A stretch of 64,000 nucleotides of DNA, taken from NCBI GenBank assembly GCA_041441555.1, contig JASDSW010000046.1, positions 1-64,000 of the forward strand. Reading direction: 5' to 3'. Source of the stretch: Pseudaeromonas sp041441555. GTDB taxonomy: Bacteria > Pseudomonadota > Gammaproteobacteria > Enterobacterales > Aeromonadaceae. The translations under genes were made by a program, and so were the position numbers. This document shows positions 63,031 through 64,000 of the stretch, piece by piece; the first letter of the stretch is position 1, and each line of letters begins with the position of its first letter. The notes under the pieces are model-generated. The model had not been told where the DNA came from, ran no database searches, and was given only the letters and a program-made list of their open reading frames with translations.

Positions 63031-63150
63031 TGAGAGCCAGCCACCAGGCGAATGGCTCCTGGGCCAGGGAATGGATTAAACTGGCCACGCCAGACTCGAT
63101 TGCCGGCTGGCGAATTCATCGCCAGTCGCTCAGCAACAAGGACCATAACA

Positions 63151-63810
63151 ATGAAGATGCCCCATGAGAAACCCGCGTCGCAATTTACGCGCGAGCCGCA
63201 TATCAGCACCTCATCCGGCCCAAATGCCACCAATATCTACGTCGGGCGGACACTCAAATTCGAGGCAGGGCTCCTGGCTGCCGGCCTTATCATAGCCGCG
63301 CTATTGAGCAGTCTGGCTCCCTTGAGTAGCTGGCTGCAGAAGAGTAATACCCTGCCCCTGCGCGATGGGGCCGTCCGCTTGGGCACCGTCTATCGGGAAC
63401 AACTTACCAGCCAGTTGGTGGTCAGCCGAGTCATCGATAACACTGAGCTGCTGCGTGTTGAAACCGATCCAGAACATCTGCATGCCCTGGCTGTCGAGCG
63501 GGTACTGCACAGCATTCGCCAGATCAACGACCAAGCCAAGGCCACGCAAGGCAGTCAATTTACCCCGGTCAAGCTCGACACCGCGATGTGGAACGATGAT
63601 ATTCGCGTGCGTTTGCAAACCATCATCGAATACGAAAGCGAATTCCAGCACCCCTACCGGTTCACCATGGATAGTAGTGATCGCATCATCAAGAAGGATC
63701 AAGCCGCCATCAAGCCACTGCTAGACAGCATCCAGAATTATGGGAAAGATCAGCTCCTGCGCTACCGCGCCGAGTTCAGTTTCATCCGGCCACGCGAAGC
63801 GGGCATGTAA
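63151..63810 (+). CDS. Single-pass membrane protein, unknown function
   Basis: The 219-residue protein has a basic N-terminal stretch, one membrane segment (about residues 37-62) and a periplasmic or cytoplasmic alpha+beta part with no motif I recognise. The start at 63151 (MKMPHEKPAS) has AAGGA nine bases upstream; a longer frame to 63052 is a chance extension. A terminator follows directly. Confidence 0.7.
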   Translation: MKMPHEKPASQFTREPHISTSSGPNATNIYVGRTLKFEAGLLAAGLIIAALLSSLAPLSSWLQKSNTLPLRDGAVRLGTVYREQLTSQLVVSRVIDNTELLRVETDPEHLHALAVERVLHSIRQINDQAKATQGSQFTPVKLDTAMWNDDIRVRLQTIIEYESEFQHPYRFTMDSSDRIIKKDQAAIKPLLDSIQNYGKDQLLRYRAEFSFIRPREAGM

Positions 63811-63828
63811 CTCCTGGTTTTGACCATG

Positions 63829-63855
63829 AAAAAAAGCGCCATCTGGCGCTTTTTT
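63829..63855. terminator. Bidirectional intrinsic terminator
   Basis: AGCGCCA, loop TC, TGGCGCT, with AAAAAAA before and TTTTTT after. It serves both the membrane-protein gene (plus) and glgC (minus). Confidence 0.92.
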
Positions 63856-63868
63856 CTTACGGGCCGAC

Positions 63869-64000
63869 TCATCGCCGACAATTGGAAACCACGACGATGC
63901 CCTGCTCTGTCACCGTATGTCCAGCCTGACGATCTGCATCGTGGTCATAACCGATGAGGCTGCCATCCGGGATCTGTACCCCCTCATCGATGATGGCCCG
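63869..64000 (-). CDS. glgC: 3' end of glucose-1-phosphate adenylyltransferase GlgC (partial)
   Basis: The minus-strand frame is open from the window edge to TGA (TCA at 63869-63871) and encodes 43 residues: RAIIDEGVQIPDGSLIGYDH, then DADRQAGHTVTEQGIVVVSN and CRR. This is the GlgC C-terminus (E. coli: IPEGMVIG ... GVVLVTREML). The enzyme makes ADP-glucose for glycogen. The rest lies beyond the window. Confidence 0.85.
   Translation of the reverse strand, partial: RAIIDEGVQIPDGSLIGYDHDADRQAGHTVTEQGIVVVSNCRR

Overview
The window looks like a chromosomal segment of a Gammaproteobacterium near the Enterobacterales/Aeromonadales, probably Aeromonas-like. The evidence is high G+C, an E. coli-like tRNA-Gly/Cys/Leu trio, close homologues of PhoP/PhoQ, YbiT, YnbA/YnbB, Aas/LplT, PuuP, AroP, PitA, RlmF, GlgX and MepA, and AGGAG-type ribosome binding sites. 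Genus is inferred from gene content only. Two N-runs show that it comes from a draft assembly. I see no IS element, CRISPR array or intact prophage.

Layout. 0.2-4.9 kb: a membrane hybrid histidine kinase with Hpt domain, coupled to a REC-PAS-GGDEF regulator. 4.9-5.2 kb: a tiny gene behind a perfect LexA box. 5.2-9.0 kb: eight tightly packed minus-strand genes (DUF134 regulator, NifX-like protein, Cys-rich membrane peptide, CMD protein, thioesterase, MBL hydrolase, DsbB, rhodanese) behind one promoter that carries three copies of a palindrome. 9.8-10.6 kb: three tRNAs, then a 500-bp stretch with tiny ORFs. 10.6-14.5 kb: a five-PAS GGDEF-EAL protein. 14.9-18.3 kb: RIO kinase, DUF481 outer-membrane protein (interrupted by a gap), RlmF and a Cys-rich secreted protein.

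18.5-24.7 kb: an ArsR-type regulator heads a phospholipid cluster (aas, lplT, ynbA, ynbB, plsC-like). 24.8-30.3 kb: a second hybrid kinase, damaged by an in-frame TAG, a 10-N gap and a frameshift, followed by a REC-HD-GYP regulator. With the first pair and the GGDEF-EAL protein, the window carries both c-di-GMP synthesis and breakdown. 30.4-34.3 kb: an NAD salvage operon, pncA-pncB-nadE. 34.6-36.6 kb: carbonic anhydrase, a lipoprotein and MscL with a zinc-ribbon tail. 36.7-38.9 kb: phoPQ behind a recognisable PhoP box.

39-50.5 kb: an oxidoreductase, glgX, mepA, ybiT, a pseudouridine synthase, a DoxX/DOPA-dioxygenase/LysR group, and puuP preceded by an overlapping 36-codon leader ORF. 51-64 kb: a divergent bifunctional penicillin-binding protein, maa, a GNAT, a DUF1963 protein, aroP, two unrelated phosphate transporters (pitA and a Na+/Pi-type), several small proteins, and the 3' end of glgC at the right edge.

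Most promising for new biology: the DUF134-headed thiol/metal-flavoured operon with its triple operator, the SOS-controlled small protein at 4916-5104, the puuP leader ORF, and the ArsR-controlled lipid cluster.
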